A DNA stretch of 64,000 nt, from positions 372,001 through 436,000 of the forward strand of contig NC_054686.1 of NCBI RefSeq assembly GCF_011074885.1, written 5' to 3'. The DNA comes from Brettanomyces bruxellensis (taxonomy: Eukaryota > Ascomycota > Pichiomycetes > Pichiales > Pichiaceae). The position numbers and the translations under genes are program-made. Below the pieces are notes generated by a model. That model did not search any database. It was not told the origin of the DNA and worked only from the letters and a program-made list of their open reading frames with translations. Shown piece after piece: positions 19,904 to 29,867 of this stretch; positions within the stretch are counted from its first letter, which is position 1; the number at the start of each line of letters is the position of its first letter.

Positions 19904-19914
19904 CCGGTTTCCGG
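19904..19914. promoter_or_regulatory. second, wider-spaced CCGG pair beside the Leu3 site
   Basis: CCGGTTTCCGG differs from the Leu3 consensus by one extra spacer base. It lies 7 bp from the canonical site, so it may be a weak second Leu3 site or a site for another zinc-cluster factor. Confidence 0.45.
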
Positions 19915-20252
19915 AGAATTTACAGCCAATGAATATCTTGCTGGATGTCATTCGCGAGAGCGGAAGAAACTTACAGTTTAAATTTAAGGCCTACAAGCAC
20001 GCAGCTTATTAGATTCAAAAATACACATGGCCTTTTCTTGGTCAAAAAAGGATAAATATTCAATGTAATCAACGATCAAAAAAAAAAAGGTCAAAAATCT
20101 AAGAGAAAAAGAAAAAAAAGTGTAAATAAATAAGGAACGTATGAATCATCTTGGCTGTAGTTATTTTCAAACGCATGAAAATGCATCTTCCGTTAACCGG
20201 CTCATTTTTCACCTCTCGTTTTGGGATGAGTGAAAAAAAAAAAAAAAGGATT

Positions 20253-21617
20253 TTATTTGCCCGCACGTTGAATAAAATGTTTCAACAGGGCAACAGTGAT
20301 GCCAAGCAAAATTGAATACGAACCATATTTGACAATCTTAGCTTGTCTATTTTCGGTCCCTATACACACAGAATATGGGAGGTCAGATCTAAAAGAGACC
20401 ATCGTGTATAAAGGAATCCAGCGAGAAGGAAATAATCTTCCCAATACGTTGTCGACGTCTTTTCTGAGCAAAAATAAAGGTGACTGAACTTTTGTGGACA
20501 TCTCATAAAAATTATCTAACGCAAGCTTAAGAATGGCAACAAGATTTTGATGTCTTGTTGTGCTGTATTCTTCAAACGTGACCGCCCTGTTTCCGTCATT
20601 TTTCTCTAGCATCTGAAGAAGAACTCTGATATCCTCAAATCCACAATTCATTCCCTGACCGTAAAATGGTACCATTGAGTGTGCCGAATCCCCAATTAAA
20701 ATGCATTTATCTGTATTATGATAAGTACTACATGTAACATGCATTAGGGCATTTCTGGGATTGTGCAAAAATGCCTCCACAATATGATCTTCCCCAATTA
20801 GGGGAACTGCATCGGGAAAGTTGGTTGAGAAAAAGCTTTTGATTTTTTCTTTTGTATTCAACGATTCCATTAATTTCCATGGTCCAAAAACTGTACAAGT
20901 AAAAGATCCACCCATGTTAGGTAGTGCAATAAGCATAAAATATTTTCTCGGCCAAATATGGAGATGATTTGCATCGATAAGAAAAGATGAGTTAGGCCCT
21001 GCCGGAATTGAAAGTTCCAAATAGCACATGTCTATGTAAACTTGTTGATAGTCCATACGAGTATACTTCATAAGTGCACTCCTGACTTTTGAGTAACAAC
21101 CATCTGCTCCAATTATAAAATCAAAGTTTGCATATGACCTTTTGGAATTTTTGTCCAAGTATTCCACCTGAACACAATCCTCATCCTTCAAAATATGCAT
21201 ATTTAGAAACTTGCATTTAAAATTGAAGGTTATTTCGTTGGAGTTATTTTTATTGAACAACTCAATTTCATTGACAAGGCTTTTATTTAGCTTTGCTCTG
21301 TCGATTGAATTAATGTGCTCGCCATGTAGCCCATATTTCTGTGATTGCTGGTGACCGCTCAGATCATGAATCATTCTACCATACATGGGAATTATTTCGC
21401 TCAAAGAACGTTTGGCCATTTTTCCATCTACATATTTCATGGCTGAAATTCCTCTATCACTTACAGCCAAGTTAATTGATCTCAGCTTTGTGTCTTCGGT
21501 AGTTCTTGGGTCTGGTCTTAAGTCAAAAAGCGTAACTTTATATCCCTTATGGGCAAATCCTAGAGCGGCAAGAGACCCGACCGGGCCAGTGCCAATAATT
21601 GCAACCGTTTCAGTCAT
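20253..21617 (-). CDS. BNA4: kynurenine 3-monooxygenase
   Basis: 454 residues (S. cerevisiae Bna4 is 460). Class A flavoprotein: the N-terminal FAD motif VAIIGTGPVGSLAALGFA, GADGCYSKVRSAL in the middle and the FAD-ribityl motif LIGDSAHSMVPFYGQGMN near residue 310. A C-terminal hydrophobic segment (SYSILLGITVALLKHFI) anchors it in the mitochondrial outer membrane. It hydroxylates kynurenine with O2 and NADPH in de novo NAD synthesis from tryptophan, so this yeast probably keeps the oxygen-dependent pathway. It lies downstream of LEU1 on the same strand order, with no sign of co-regulation. Confidence 0.96.
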   Translation of the reverse strand: MTETVAIIGTGPVGSLAALGFAHKGYKVTLFDLRPDPRTTEDTKLRSINLAVSDRGISAMKYVDGKMAKRSLSEIIPMYGRMIHDLSGHQQSQKYGLHGEHINSIDRAKLNKSLVNEIELFNKNNSNEITFNFKCKFLNMHILKDEDCVQVEYLDKNSKRSYANFDFIIGADGCYSKVRSALMKYTRMDYQQVYIDMCYLELSIPAGPNSSFLIDANHLHIWPRKYFMLIALPNMGGSFTCTVFGPWKLMESLNTKEKIKSFFSTNFPDAVPLIGEDHIVEAFLHNPRNALMHVTCSTYHNTDKCILIGDSAHSMVPFYGQGMNCGFEDIRVLLQMLEKNDGNRAVTFEEYSTTRHQNLVAILKLALDNFYEMSTKVQSPLFLLRKDVDNVLGRLFPSRWIPLYTMVSFRSDLPYSVCIGTENRQAKIVKYGSYSILLGITVALLKHFIQRAGK

Positions 21618-22424
21618 ATCCTTAGTTGATAATACTGTTCAAAAATTTTCGATGGTTTGCTTATAAAATATCGTGGAGTTGATGCGTGTTTTGGAAATAA
21701 AAAGAGGATTGAAATGGGGAATGATCTTTATTTTTCTTCTCCAGTGGTGCTCTAAAGAATTTTTTTTTTTTTTACCTCTCGCTTTTCCCATATTTTTCTA
21801 CTTCGAAGCAGGATTTTCTATATCAGGCAACAAGTGGCGTAGTACTTTTGGCCGCCTTCTTGAATATAATTTTTCCCCTTTATTTCTTTTGATAGTATTG
21901 AGGATTGATCTTCCATTTGATGTTAGGTAAATAATCAACAAATTCAGAAATTTTTTAGATGAAACTTCAATTATGTCAGTACTGTAAGCAATCAAAATGT
22001 TTTAGTCATGACGGGTTATTTTTGACTCACTGCATTTTCGGAGCTCATTCTTCACCAATTAAAAAAATTTCAACTGAGCCTTTTAACTCGACCAATTTCA
22101 GTGGCATGCAAGTTTTTTGTAGGAAACCAAGCTTCGTAAGTGGACCAATCGCTCGGTATAACAAATAGATTATATCCTTTGTGATCGTGGTCCTACTACT
22201 TAATTTTTCGTCTGCGTCGATTGCGTCTGTAAGACGTCAAGACTACACCTATTCCAATTCCGCCATATCTCTTTTATCCAGGATGTATCCAAGTAACTAC
22301 GTTATTTATAGTAAGGGATTCCGATTCCATCTATTTATAGCGTTACTTCAAAATATTTCTTATTCACTCCTTCAAAGAAAAATGTAATTTATCTTAAAAC
22401 AAAGTAAGCATTTACATGAAGCCA
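21618..22424. other. intergenic BNA4 promoter / GLO3 3' region
   Basis: 807 bp, AT-rich with a T13 run near 21760. Four short frames of 65-85 codons occur; they overlap each other on both strands and resemble nothing. No RNA gene recognised. Confidence 0.5.
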
Positions 22425-23861
22425 TCACCTCAGAGCGTCCCTTAGGTAATCCCCAAGCTTCTTTCCTATTTTCTCTCCCTGCTCCTGTAAAGCCGCCTTC
22501 AAAACATTAATGTCCTGTCCAACATATTTTTGGGCAATTTCTGCCACTCTTTGCTCGATCTCTCCACCTTCAGCATTTGTACCCTCTAATTCATCCTCAT
22601 TGTTTCCATAATATTGAGATGATGAAATAGATTGGGCACCCGTGAAGGATTTAAGTCTTTCTCTTGCCTCACGATCTTTTTCCTTATCAAATGCGTTTAT
22701 ACCATAAAATTGATCCGACGATATACTCTTTTGACCGCCGAATCTCTTGGCAACATTTCCCGTATATTTAACATCCTTTGCTCTTCTGCCACGATTTGTA
22801 TCCTTTGCATTATCAGACGGGGAGGCAGCTGTCATACCGAATCCAAGCTTGGCAAACGATTGCCTTGTTTCGGTGATAGCTGGTTCCTCGGCCTGCTCAT
22901 TGTCTACAGAAGCAGTTGCAGAAGAATTCTTGCGAATACCTTTTCCAGCTGAGCCAACTTTAGATAATGTTAACGGGGAAACTCTTGTTGCAGTTTCAGA
23001 TTTCTTCGTTGTTTCAACACCAAACTCCTTCTCATTTATCTGTGGCTTAACGCCGAGCACCTTGGCCTCCTTTTCCTCATTCTTTGCTTCCTGCTCAAAT
23101 GCATCGAAGTCAATGTCGTCGTTGACCTTCTTAACGTGTAATCTTGATTTGTTTCTATTGGTAGCACCGCCTCCTAAGATATTTCTAGTCTTACGTCCAT
23201 TTCTCAACAATGATCCTCTCTTTGGCTTGCTGGTTAGACTACTAGTACTGGAAAGTTTGCGAGAGCTTGCAGACTTCGATGCGTCATCTGCGTGACCCTG
23301 CTTTTTGGATAAGTTTGTACTTGAAGACAGAGGTGAAGGTGTTGCAGAAGCCGAACCTGATGAGCTCTCCCATTTGGTAAAGAAGTCATCTGTGCTAGAA
23401 CTTGATGCCTTAATCTCGTCATCAGAAGAACTACCGTCATCCCATTCAAGAATTTTTGGATGTCTGATGGCATCATTAGCAGCCCGCTCCTCCAATTTCT
23501 CCTTGTAATTCTTGGCAATCTGATTTGTGTATTTCTCTTTTAATGGACGTGTTAAATATATTGATCCACCATTTTTGTTCAAAAACTCCTTGAATTTGTC
23601 GTTGCCGCCACATTTCATCATTCTCAATTGCTTGTAAGTCCACTTCTGATCTAAGGTAGAAGATTTGACAAAACTGATGTGCACACCCATATTTCTATGA
23701 CTTGCACTGCAATTCAGACACACAAATATACCGAATGGAATTGACGTCCAGGTCGCATTCCTGGAATCGCAATCAAAACATTTCTTGTTTGCTGATCTCC
23801 TTTGCAACTTAGTAAAGATCTTTTTGATCTCCTCCTTACTGGCAAAATCCTCTTCCCCCAT
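22425..23861 (-). CDS. GLO3: ADP-ribosylation factor GTPase-activating protein, COPI vesicle type
   Basis: 478 residues (S. cerevisiae Glo3 is 493). The N-terminal ArfGAP domain (about residues 9-125) has the zinc finger C-x2-C-x16-C-x2-C and the arginine finger in SASHRNMGVH. A Ser-rich and basic middle, which in Glo3 binds coatomer and cargo, is followed by the ArfGAP2/3-specific repeats SISSDQFYG and SISSSQYYG (about residues 385-435) and an amphipathic C-terminal helix. The protein stimulates GTP hydrolysis by Arf1 in Golgi-to-ER transport. The repeated S-S-x-Q-[FY]-Y-G motif distinguishes it from Gcs1 and Age proteins. Confidence 0.95.
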   Translation of the reverse strand: MGEEDFASKEEIKKIFTKLQRRSANKKCFDCDSRNATWTSIPFGIFVCLNCSASHRNMGVHISFVKSSTLDQKWTYKQLRMMKCGGNDKFKEFLNKNGGSIYLTRPLKEKYTNQIAKNYKEKLEERAANDAIRHPKILEWDDGSSSDDEIKASSSSTDDFFTKWESSSGSASATPSPLSSSTNLSKKQGHADDASKSASSRKLSSTSSLTSKPKRGSLLRNGRKTRNILGGGATNRNKSRLHVKKVNDDIDFDAFEQEAKNEEKEAKVLGVKPQINEKEFGVETTKKSETATRVSPLTLSKVGSAGKGIRKNSSATASVDNEQAEEPAITETRQSFAKLGFGMTAASPSDNAKDTNRGRRAKDVKYTGNVAKRFGGQKSISSDQFYGINAFDKEKDREARERLKSFTGAQSISSSQYYGNNEDELEGTNAEGGEIEQRVAEIAQKYVGQDINVLKAALQEQGEKIGKKLGDYLRDALR

Positions 23862-24315
23862 TATGTAGGTATCTCTTCTATTCTTTGTTTTTGATAAAAA
23901 GACGGAGCAGAAATGTACAATCTAAGAATTTGTATATACTGTAACTGCTTGTTTCGTGTGTTGACCAACATATTTGGTGTTCTTTTTTATTTTTTTCTGA
24001 CTTTTCGCTATTTTTTTTTCCCTCCCCTTGTCAGAGAATTTACGATTACTATTCTTTTTTTTCTGTGCTTTGTGGGCAGGCGAAAAAAAGCTAAAGATAA
24101 ATCCTGGATATTGGGTTCTAGACTATCGACGTAAACAGACGGCACTCTAAGTTTTCATGAAATGATGAATTAATTACCTGACGGCTTGTTCTCGGGTCGG
24201 ATGCTTAAGCTATTATTATTATTTTCCAATTATTCATCCTTTTTCATTTTCATGGTGGATTACGCTATCATAAGTTTGATAAGGTCCAATATATTTGAGG
24301 ATACATATATTTTTG
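23862..24315. other. divergent promoter GLO3/BRN1 copy B
   Basis: 454 bp, T-rich. No ACGCGT box, unlike the copy A promoter. A TTTCGTG heptamer at 23952-23958 (the reverse of the SBF element CACGAAA) is the only cell-cycle-like motif. No coding frame. Confidence 0.45.
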
Positions 24316-26297
24316 ATGTCATCATCAGAACAGGTCTTATACGAAAGTGCAACAAAGAGAAGGCGATTGCTGAACGATATTAAAGATGAGGATCGAAGTC
24401 TGGGAACGTTGCCGGATGATAGGTTAGAAAATATGAATCAAGCTGCCCGTAAGTTAGATTTTGAAGAAGCAATCAGAATGGCTACAAGCAATAAGATCAA
24501 TTCTAAAAATACATGGGATTTTGCGTTAATTGACTATTTTCATGATATGAATTTATTGCGTGGTCGGGATGGAACATCTATAAATTTCCAGAAGGCCGGT
24601 GCTACATTAGATAGCTGCATGAAGATCTTTTCTCATAGAATTGATTCTATTGTAGCAGATACGGGAAGATTATTATCTGGCCTTAATCAACGAAATGCTA
24701 CATCTGGCGGCTCTAAATCGGGTAACGATGTTTCTCAAGAGGAAAATACAATAGAAAATATAAGAAAGCGTGCAGCAAGAAATAAGAAACCTAAATTAAC
24801 CCTTCAAGATAGTTTCCATGATATCAAAATTAGGCATTATGATCAAGCATTAAACGTTGATCCTCTATTTAAGAAGGCGATTGCTGAGTTTGATGAGGGA
24901 GGTGCGAAGTCCTTATTGATGAATGTTCTTAAAATTAACTCGAAAGGTTTAATTGTTTTCGATGAGACATTATCGAAGTCATTACTTTCGACTCCATTTT
25001 CGGCTGATAATAATGAAACTCGTTGTGAACCCGATAAAGCTTCTCCTGATACATTGAAGAATGTGCAAGAATACTTATCAATGCATAAATTCAATGCTTC
25101 AGCAGAGTTTAAAAGCGCCACTATTTGTCGGTCAATGGGATCTCTTGTAAGTGCATTGGATGATACCGATACGGCAAGTACATTTATTGATTCCATTCTT
25201 CAGCCACAGGAAACCGGTAAGAACGTAAATGCTGAATTAGATTTAAATGATCCTGCCAATGTGGAAGAGCCTAGAGAATTGCTATCAGATGAGAATGATG
25301 ATGGACACCAAACTGCAGACAAGCATATTTCAGCAGGTCCTGATGATTTTGTCGGAAATGAATATGAAATTGAGAAAATTGATAAGGAGGCTTTATGTGC
25401 TCTCGATTCCAGCAATCCGAATTGGAGTGGCAGTAATACCAATTCATGGAAAGTTGAACTCTTCAAACGTAAAATGGGCAATACTCTTCGTAAAGAATTG
25501 ATGAAATCGGACCCGAATAAGGGCACTGATGAAATAGAAGTTTTGAGGAGTACAGGAGGTAATACGTTAAAAGGGGGTAAGCATCATGCCGTTATAGATT
25601 TTACGAAAGACTTCACGAAGAAAGAGGAGAGGACTTTATTTCGTAAAGGGAAAAAGAAGGTGTTACGTCAACCAAAGCTGGACAATAAGGTGTGTATCAC
25701 ATTGCCTGATGATCTACGATGGAATTCGGAAAGATTGTTATCCCTATTCGACAAGCCGGACAGTAAAATCAATGTGTTCAGAAAAAGAAGTCTTCAAAGT
25801 ACAAACGAAAACACACTTACGAATGCTGCTGGAAATGTTGATGATGTTGAATATGATGATATACCTGATGCCCCTGACTTGGAAATATCTTCCCATAATG
25901 AAAATGAAGAAGATATAGTAGTCGATAACGATATGCAAGGAATTTCTGGCGATTTCGACTTCAACATGCTGTTCAGTTCACAGGATGATTCAAATGGTAT
26001 TGGTCTTAACTACGCTAGAGCTTCAAAAAAGGTTGATATCAAGCTTTTAAAAGACAACATGTGTGGCAGTCTACTCTTTTGTTGAAGAAGAAGGACTCTT
26101 CTCTGTTAAGGTTAAGTGATATCATTAAAGACACTCTTGAGAAGTATAAATCAAAGCAAAAGGATGACATATCAACATCGTTCCTTTTTATCTGTATGCT
26201 ACACCTGGCCAATGAGCATGGGTTGCAAATGGAAGGTAATGAAGCGCATACAGATCTAACGATCAAGTCCCAGGAGGAAGCTATTACAGGTTCTTAG
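24316..26297 (+). pseudogene. second condensin kleisin (Brn1/CAP-H-like), copy B, frame interrupted near the 3' end
   Basis: Starts at ATG 24316 and is open for 589 residues to TGA at 26083-26085. The remaining homology continues in another frame to 26297. The N-terminal kleisin domain is strongly conserved (IRMATSNKINSKNTWDFALI, DYFHDMNLL, INFQKAGATLDSC, ADTGRLLSGL), as are DPLFKKAIAEFDEGGAKSLL, LNYARASKKVDIKLLKDN and, after the shift, ISTSFLFICMLHLANEHGL. Total span is 1982 bp, one short of a multiple of three. As written, the product lacks the Smc4-binding winged helix. Everything else looks constrained, so this may be a sequencing error, a recent null allele or recoding. It has a longer N-terminal extension than copy A and lacks copy A's linker before the winged helix. 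Confidence 0.85.
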
Positions 26298-26408
26298 CTT
26301 TATATTTAATCTATGATACATCTGCTGTCACAAGTACAAAGTCATTAACCAGTATGTTAGTTTACTATATAAAATTTGTTTTGCCGACAGAATAACCGAT
26401 CACTCTAA

Positions 26409-29400
26409 TCACTCTTCCCGATTGATTTCGGTTGTTTCTAAAGTATTTGTAGTATCCTGACTATCATCGGATGCATTGGCAAGAACTTTACCACGACTGT
26501 AGTATTCATCCTTTAATTGACTATTGACTTCATTGAAAAACGCGCGTGCTTTCTTTATAAACACAATCAATAAGAAAATTATCCAGATAGAGAAGCAAAG
26601 GATATTGCATAGTCTAATGGTCATACTTTGAGTTGCTAGGGAGACCCAATATTTTATCATTGGACTAAATTTAGTTCCTTCATTCTCCAATGGAGGAGAA
26701 AGTAGCCAATGGAAATTATCATCTGGATGTTTCCAAGCATAAATTGCTGCGTTCGTTAGCCATATAGCTGCAATCAAAAAGCTGACAATGAAGATTTGAT
26801 GCCTAATTTTAAATGAAATTGATAATCTCGGGTTAAAGGATATCACAAGGCCACTAACATAATTCATCGATATGGAAGTCAAACCTGCAAGAAGCACCCT
26901 ATATAACTGCAACACCCAGCCTCCATGTTGATTTGGCATACCCGCTAAATACTCATCAAAGTAGTTTCCTGGCAAAAGTAAACCAAAGATCAAAATGATT
27001 ACCTCCGTAAGCAAATGCATCACAAAAGTGAATCCCATTTTTACATATGGAGCCGCTTGTACCAAAATTGTTCTGCATCGAGAAAAGATATGTTTTGTCA
27101 CTTTCATTATAATGGAAGTATACTCATTAATTTTAGGCACCTTGTTATTTTCATCCTCATTTTGTAACTCCTCATTATCTGCTGGCTTGCTCTGCTGCTC
27201 TGTCATTATGTGTGTCGCAATATCAAAAACTTTTCCGAGTGTCACTATCATACAGACAACAATTGTACTTTTCCAGACATCTAGGGTAAAGATATCTGAA
27301 TCTAAACCCCAATTCGTTGATTTATCACCAAAGGACATACAAAGTTCAAAAAGAATGCCAACAAAGATACAGAAAGCATATATGAATAGCGTAATTAGCA
27401 TTGAAAAGGTCCACATCAATCCAAAAAGTGAGAATACCCGCTTTCTGAAATTTGGAGGGCGGTAAACAACAGTGTAAGTAGTTGCATTCAATGGCTCCTC
27501 ATCACCGTACGGATTGTACTTTTCTTCATCATCCACTAGAGGAGGAATTGGAGCTAGCAATTTGTCATCCTTGGTGACTGGTACAAATAATGTCCTAACA
27601 AATTTACGTCCAACCTGATCATTATCAGGTGCTCTCACGTAATTTCCGTCTGGAACAAAGCAGCAATTGACCTCTTTGTGTTCTTTAAAGAAATTTCCCG
27701 CCTCATGCTCGGTAACTGGATTTGAAAAGTCTGGCTTTTCATGGAAGTGTAGGGCGTGATTCAGCTTGTTCCTGTAAAGAACGTGACCTCTTTCAGACGG
27801 TATTTTTTCCCCTAATAGGAAGGATGATAACCTTAGTATTGAGCAAGAATACTTGAACACAAACTTCCAATAGTCAATAATTTTGTCCTTTGAAAAGGAT
27901 CCAACAAAGAAAAGAGCAAGATATCCGAGTCTTTCAAAGTTTGAAGCCCTTGTAACGGATGGTAATATCTTTACAGGGGAAAATAGCCTGATACCCCAAG
28001 TAACAATCGTAAATTCGATGTGTATGTATAAACTGTAGATTATTGCAGATAAGCCAATGTGACTAAGTTTGAGTAAGAATGGCCTCATTAGGGCATCGTG
28101 TATAAGCCTGATATTTGGGTCATCTGATGGACGAATGAAGAAAAGAACACCTTCCCGCAATATATTTGATCTAATCATACTGACGAAGGCAGCAAAGAAG
28201 TACATGAAGAATGTACCGATGAACCATAATGGCACATAGCTAAAATCAAGTGTTCCAAAAAGTGGCGGCTCTATTTTGTAGGTGTACAAGTTTTCATTGA
28301 AAAATGGCACTAAAGCGAACTCAACCTGATATCCACAAAATAATGGAAACACTAGCCATTCGATCATGACAAGAGCGAAAATCTTTAGCACACACACCAA
28401 TTCCAAAAGAACCGTGTATATTGAACGATAGCCGCCCGATAAAGGATTGCTTTGACTGCAAACGCTTTCCATTTTACGCATTATTAAAAGTATCAAGGAT
28501 AGAACAACACTAAAGCCAATTATAACAGTAGCCCTTCGCTCGAACAAATTGGTAGTTGGCGTCCAGTTAATCGTATTCAAGTACGCATTTTCACATGGAT
28601 AAACAAAATTCGAAAGAAAGAACCCAGTAATCTTTTGAACCACGACTTTCTCTGAAATCCAATTGTACAACTGCATCACGGTATTCGGAGCCTTTAACTC
28701 GTAAAATGACTTTGAAATGGGAATGTAGGCGTGTAAGAAAGTTGATGCCTTTGTTAGTAATGAAAGCAGAAGTCTTATAGCCATGTCAGCTATTCCGACG
28801 GTTATCATACCCAATAAAGTAGGAATTGTTTTCAAGCAAATTAAAACACCTGGTACAGCAACATCAATAAATGCAGTTGTCTGAAGAACAAATATAGGAC
28901 CTTTTCTACCATTGAAGAAGCCATTGTTTTCCTCACGACCCACATTGTCATTTTGAACGGCAGCATCTTCATCATTAATATCTTCATTCATCGCAGGTTC
29001 AGCAAGTAAATTATCGTCGTTGGCACGAAATTGAGCGGGTAAATCATGATTCCTATCAGGATTATTACGGTGCTCTTCTTCAAGCATTCTGTTCGCAATA
29101 TGAACGAGTTCTTGAATATCTTCCGGATCCATTTCATTGTTTTCATTGTTATGGCCATCAATATCACCCTCATCTACCACACCATTTTCATTTTGTTGAT
29201 TTAATCTTCGAAGTTGTCGTTGATGCAATATATCAAATATCTGATGCATCCGAGGCTCTGGCCCTATTTTCTTTTTGATAATTTTGTTGAAACCTTCATC
29301 ACTGAGTACCGATCCCTGGATGAGCATCATAGATCCCAATGCAAGTGTGTATTTACTAATCGTCATAAGACCCTTTAACCACGTATTATCGAAAATCAAT

Positions 29401-29867
29401 TGTAGTTTTTGAAAATTATCTGTCAAATCACTAGGTGTTCTTCCTGGTATCTCCTCGCCGTATAAAAAGCCATAGACGTAATCTGAATATGGAACAGTGC
29501 AGCCAATAAGCCAATCAAGATACCTGTCCACACAGGAGACAAATACTGGTACCTGTATCACTATGCACACAAGAGTAAGTATGCTAAGATAGGCGTGGTA
29601 CAAAATTACTTTGAAATGGGAAAACGCTCTACCGATAATAAGAGGAAAAGGTAGAACTTCTGGTGTATCTGGCTGATACACTGTTTTGAATGTGTATGGA
29701 GCGTTACAAATGTCGCAACGTTCTTTGTGTGAATGTTTCAGCCATGATTCCAAGCACTCTTGATGAATATATTTAATTGATCCACGGCATTTACAGGGAT
29801 GAAATAAAGGTGCATCATCTGTACCTTCACACCGGCAAATCCGGCAAACAGGAATATCTGTGGGCAT
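26409..29867 (-). CDS. SSM4: ER/inner nuclear membrane E3 ubiquitin ligase Doa10, RING-CH type
   Basis: 1152 residues (S. cerevisiae Ssm4/Doa10 is 1319). A RING-CH finger occupies residues 8-58: CRICRCEG, CKCRGSIKYIHQECLESWL, CDIC, in C4HC3 order. An acidic Asn/Glu-rich cytosolic loop (about residues 220-315) and many membrane segments follow, as in the 14-span Doa10 family. The enzyme ubiquitinates misfolded cytosolic, membrane and nuclear degrons with Ubc6/Ubc7 for ERAD-C. Its upstream neighbour is an SSA-type HSP70, a chaperone class that delivers Doa10 substrates; the adjacency may be chance. Confidence 0.93.
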   Translation of the reverse strand: MPTDIPVCRICRCEGTDDAPLFHPCKCRGSIKYIHQECLESWLKHSHKERCDICNAPYTFKTVYQPDTPEVLPFPLIIGRAFSHFKVILYHAYLSILTLVCIVIQVPVFVSCVDRYLDWLIGCTVPYSDYVYGFLYGEEIPGRTPSDLTDNFQKLQLIFDNTWLKGLMTISKYTLALGSMMLIQGSVLSDEGFNKIIKKKIGPEPRMHQIFDILHQRQLRRLNQQNENGVVDEGDIDGHNNENNEMDPEDIQELVHIANRMLEEEHRNNPDRNHDLPAQFRANDDNLLAEPAMNEDINDEDAAVQNDNVGREENNGFFNGRKGPIFVLQTTAFIDVAVPGVLICLKTIPTLLGMITVGIADMAIRLLLSLLTKASTFLHAYIPISKSFYELKAPNTVMQLYNWISEKVVVQKITGFFLSNFVYPCENAYLNTINWTPTTNLFERRATVIIGFSVVLSLILLIMRKMESVCSQSNPLSGGYRSIYTVLLELVCVLKIFALVMIEWLVFPLFCGYQVEFALVPFFNENLYTYKIEPPLFGTLDFSYVPLWFIGTFFMYFFAAFVSMIRSNILREGVLFFIRPSDDPNIRLIHDALMRPFLLKLSHIGLSAIIYSLYIHIEFTIVTWGIRLFSPVKILPSVTRASNFERLGYLALFFVGSFSKDKIIDYWKFVFKYSCSILRLSSFLLGEKIPSERGHVLYRNKLNHALHFHEKPDFSNPVTEHEAGNFFKEHKEVNCCFVPDGNYVRAPDNDQVGRKFVRTLFVPVTKDDKLLAPIPPLVDDEEKYNPYGDEEPLNATTYTVVYRPPNFRKRVFSLFGLMWTFSMLITLFIYAFCIFVGILFELCMSFGDKSTNWGLDSDIFTLDVWKSTIVVCMIVTLGKVFDIATHIMTEQQSKPADNEELQNEDENNKVPKINEYTSIIMKVTKHIFSRCRTILVQAAPYVKMGFTFVMHLLTEVIILIFGLLLPGNYFDEYLAGMPNQHGGWVLQLYRVLLAGLTSISMNYVSGLVISFNPRLSISFKIRHQIFIVSFLIAAIWLTNAAIYAWKHPDDNFHWLLSPPLENEGTKFSPMIKYWVSLATQSMTIRLCNILCFSIWIIFLLIVFIKKARAFFNEVNSQLKDEYYSRGKVLANASDDSQDTTNTLETTEINREE

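Larger units (their letters stand above)
19650..20252. other. LEU1 promoter / BNA4 3' region
   Basis: 603 bp. Holds the Leu3-type sites described separately and, nearer BNA4, A-rich runs (A10 near 20080, A15 at 20233-20247). TTTATAA near 19756 may be the LEU1 TATA element. No gene seen. Confidence 0.55.

Noticed and set aside
22747..23295. 182-codon antisense frame in GLO3
   Set aside because: Ser/Leu-rich complement of the Ser/Lys/Glu-rich middle of Glo3; no independent features.
26059..26069. A tiny intron (GT...AG) as the cause of the copy B frame break
   Set aside because: The GT-AG span at the break is only nine bases, impossible as an intron and in-frame, so it would not repair the shift.
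26995..27465. 156-codon plus-strand frame inside SSM4
   Set aside because: Antisense shadow over membrane segments of a well-supported Doa10.
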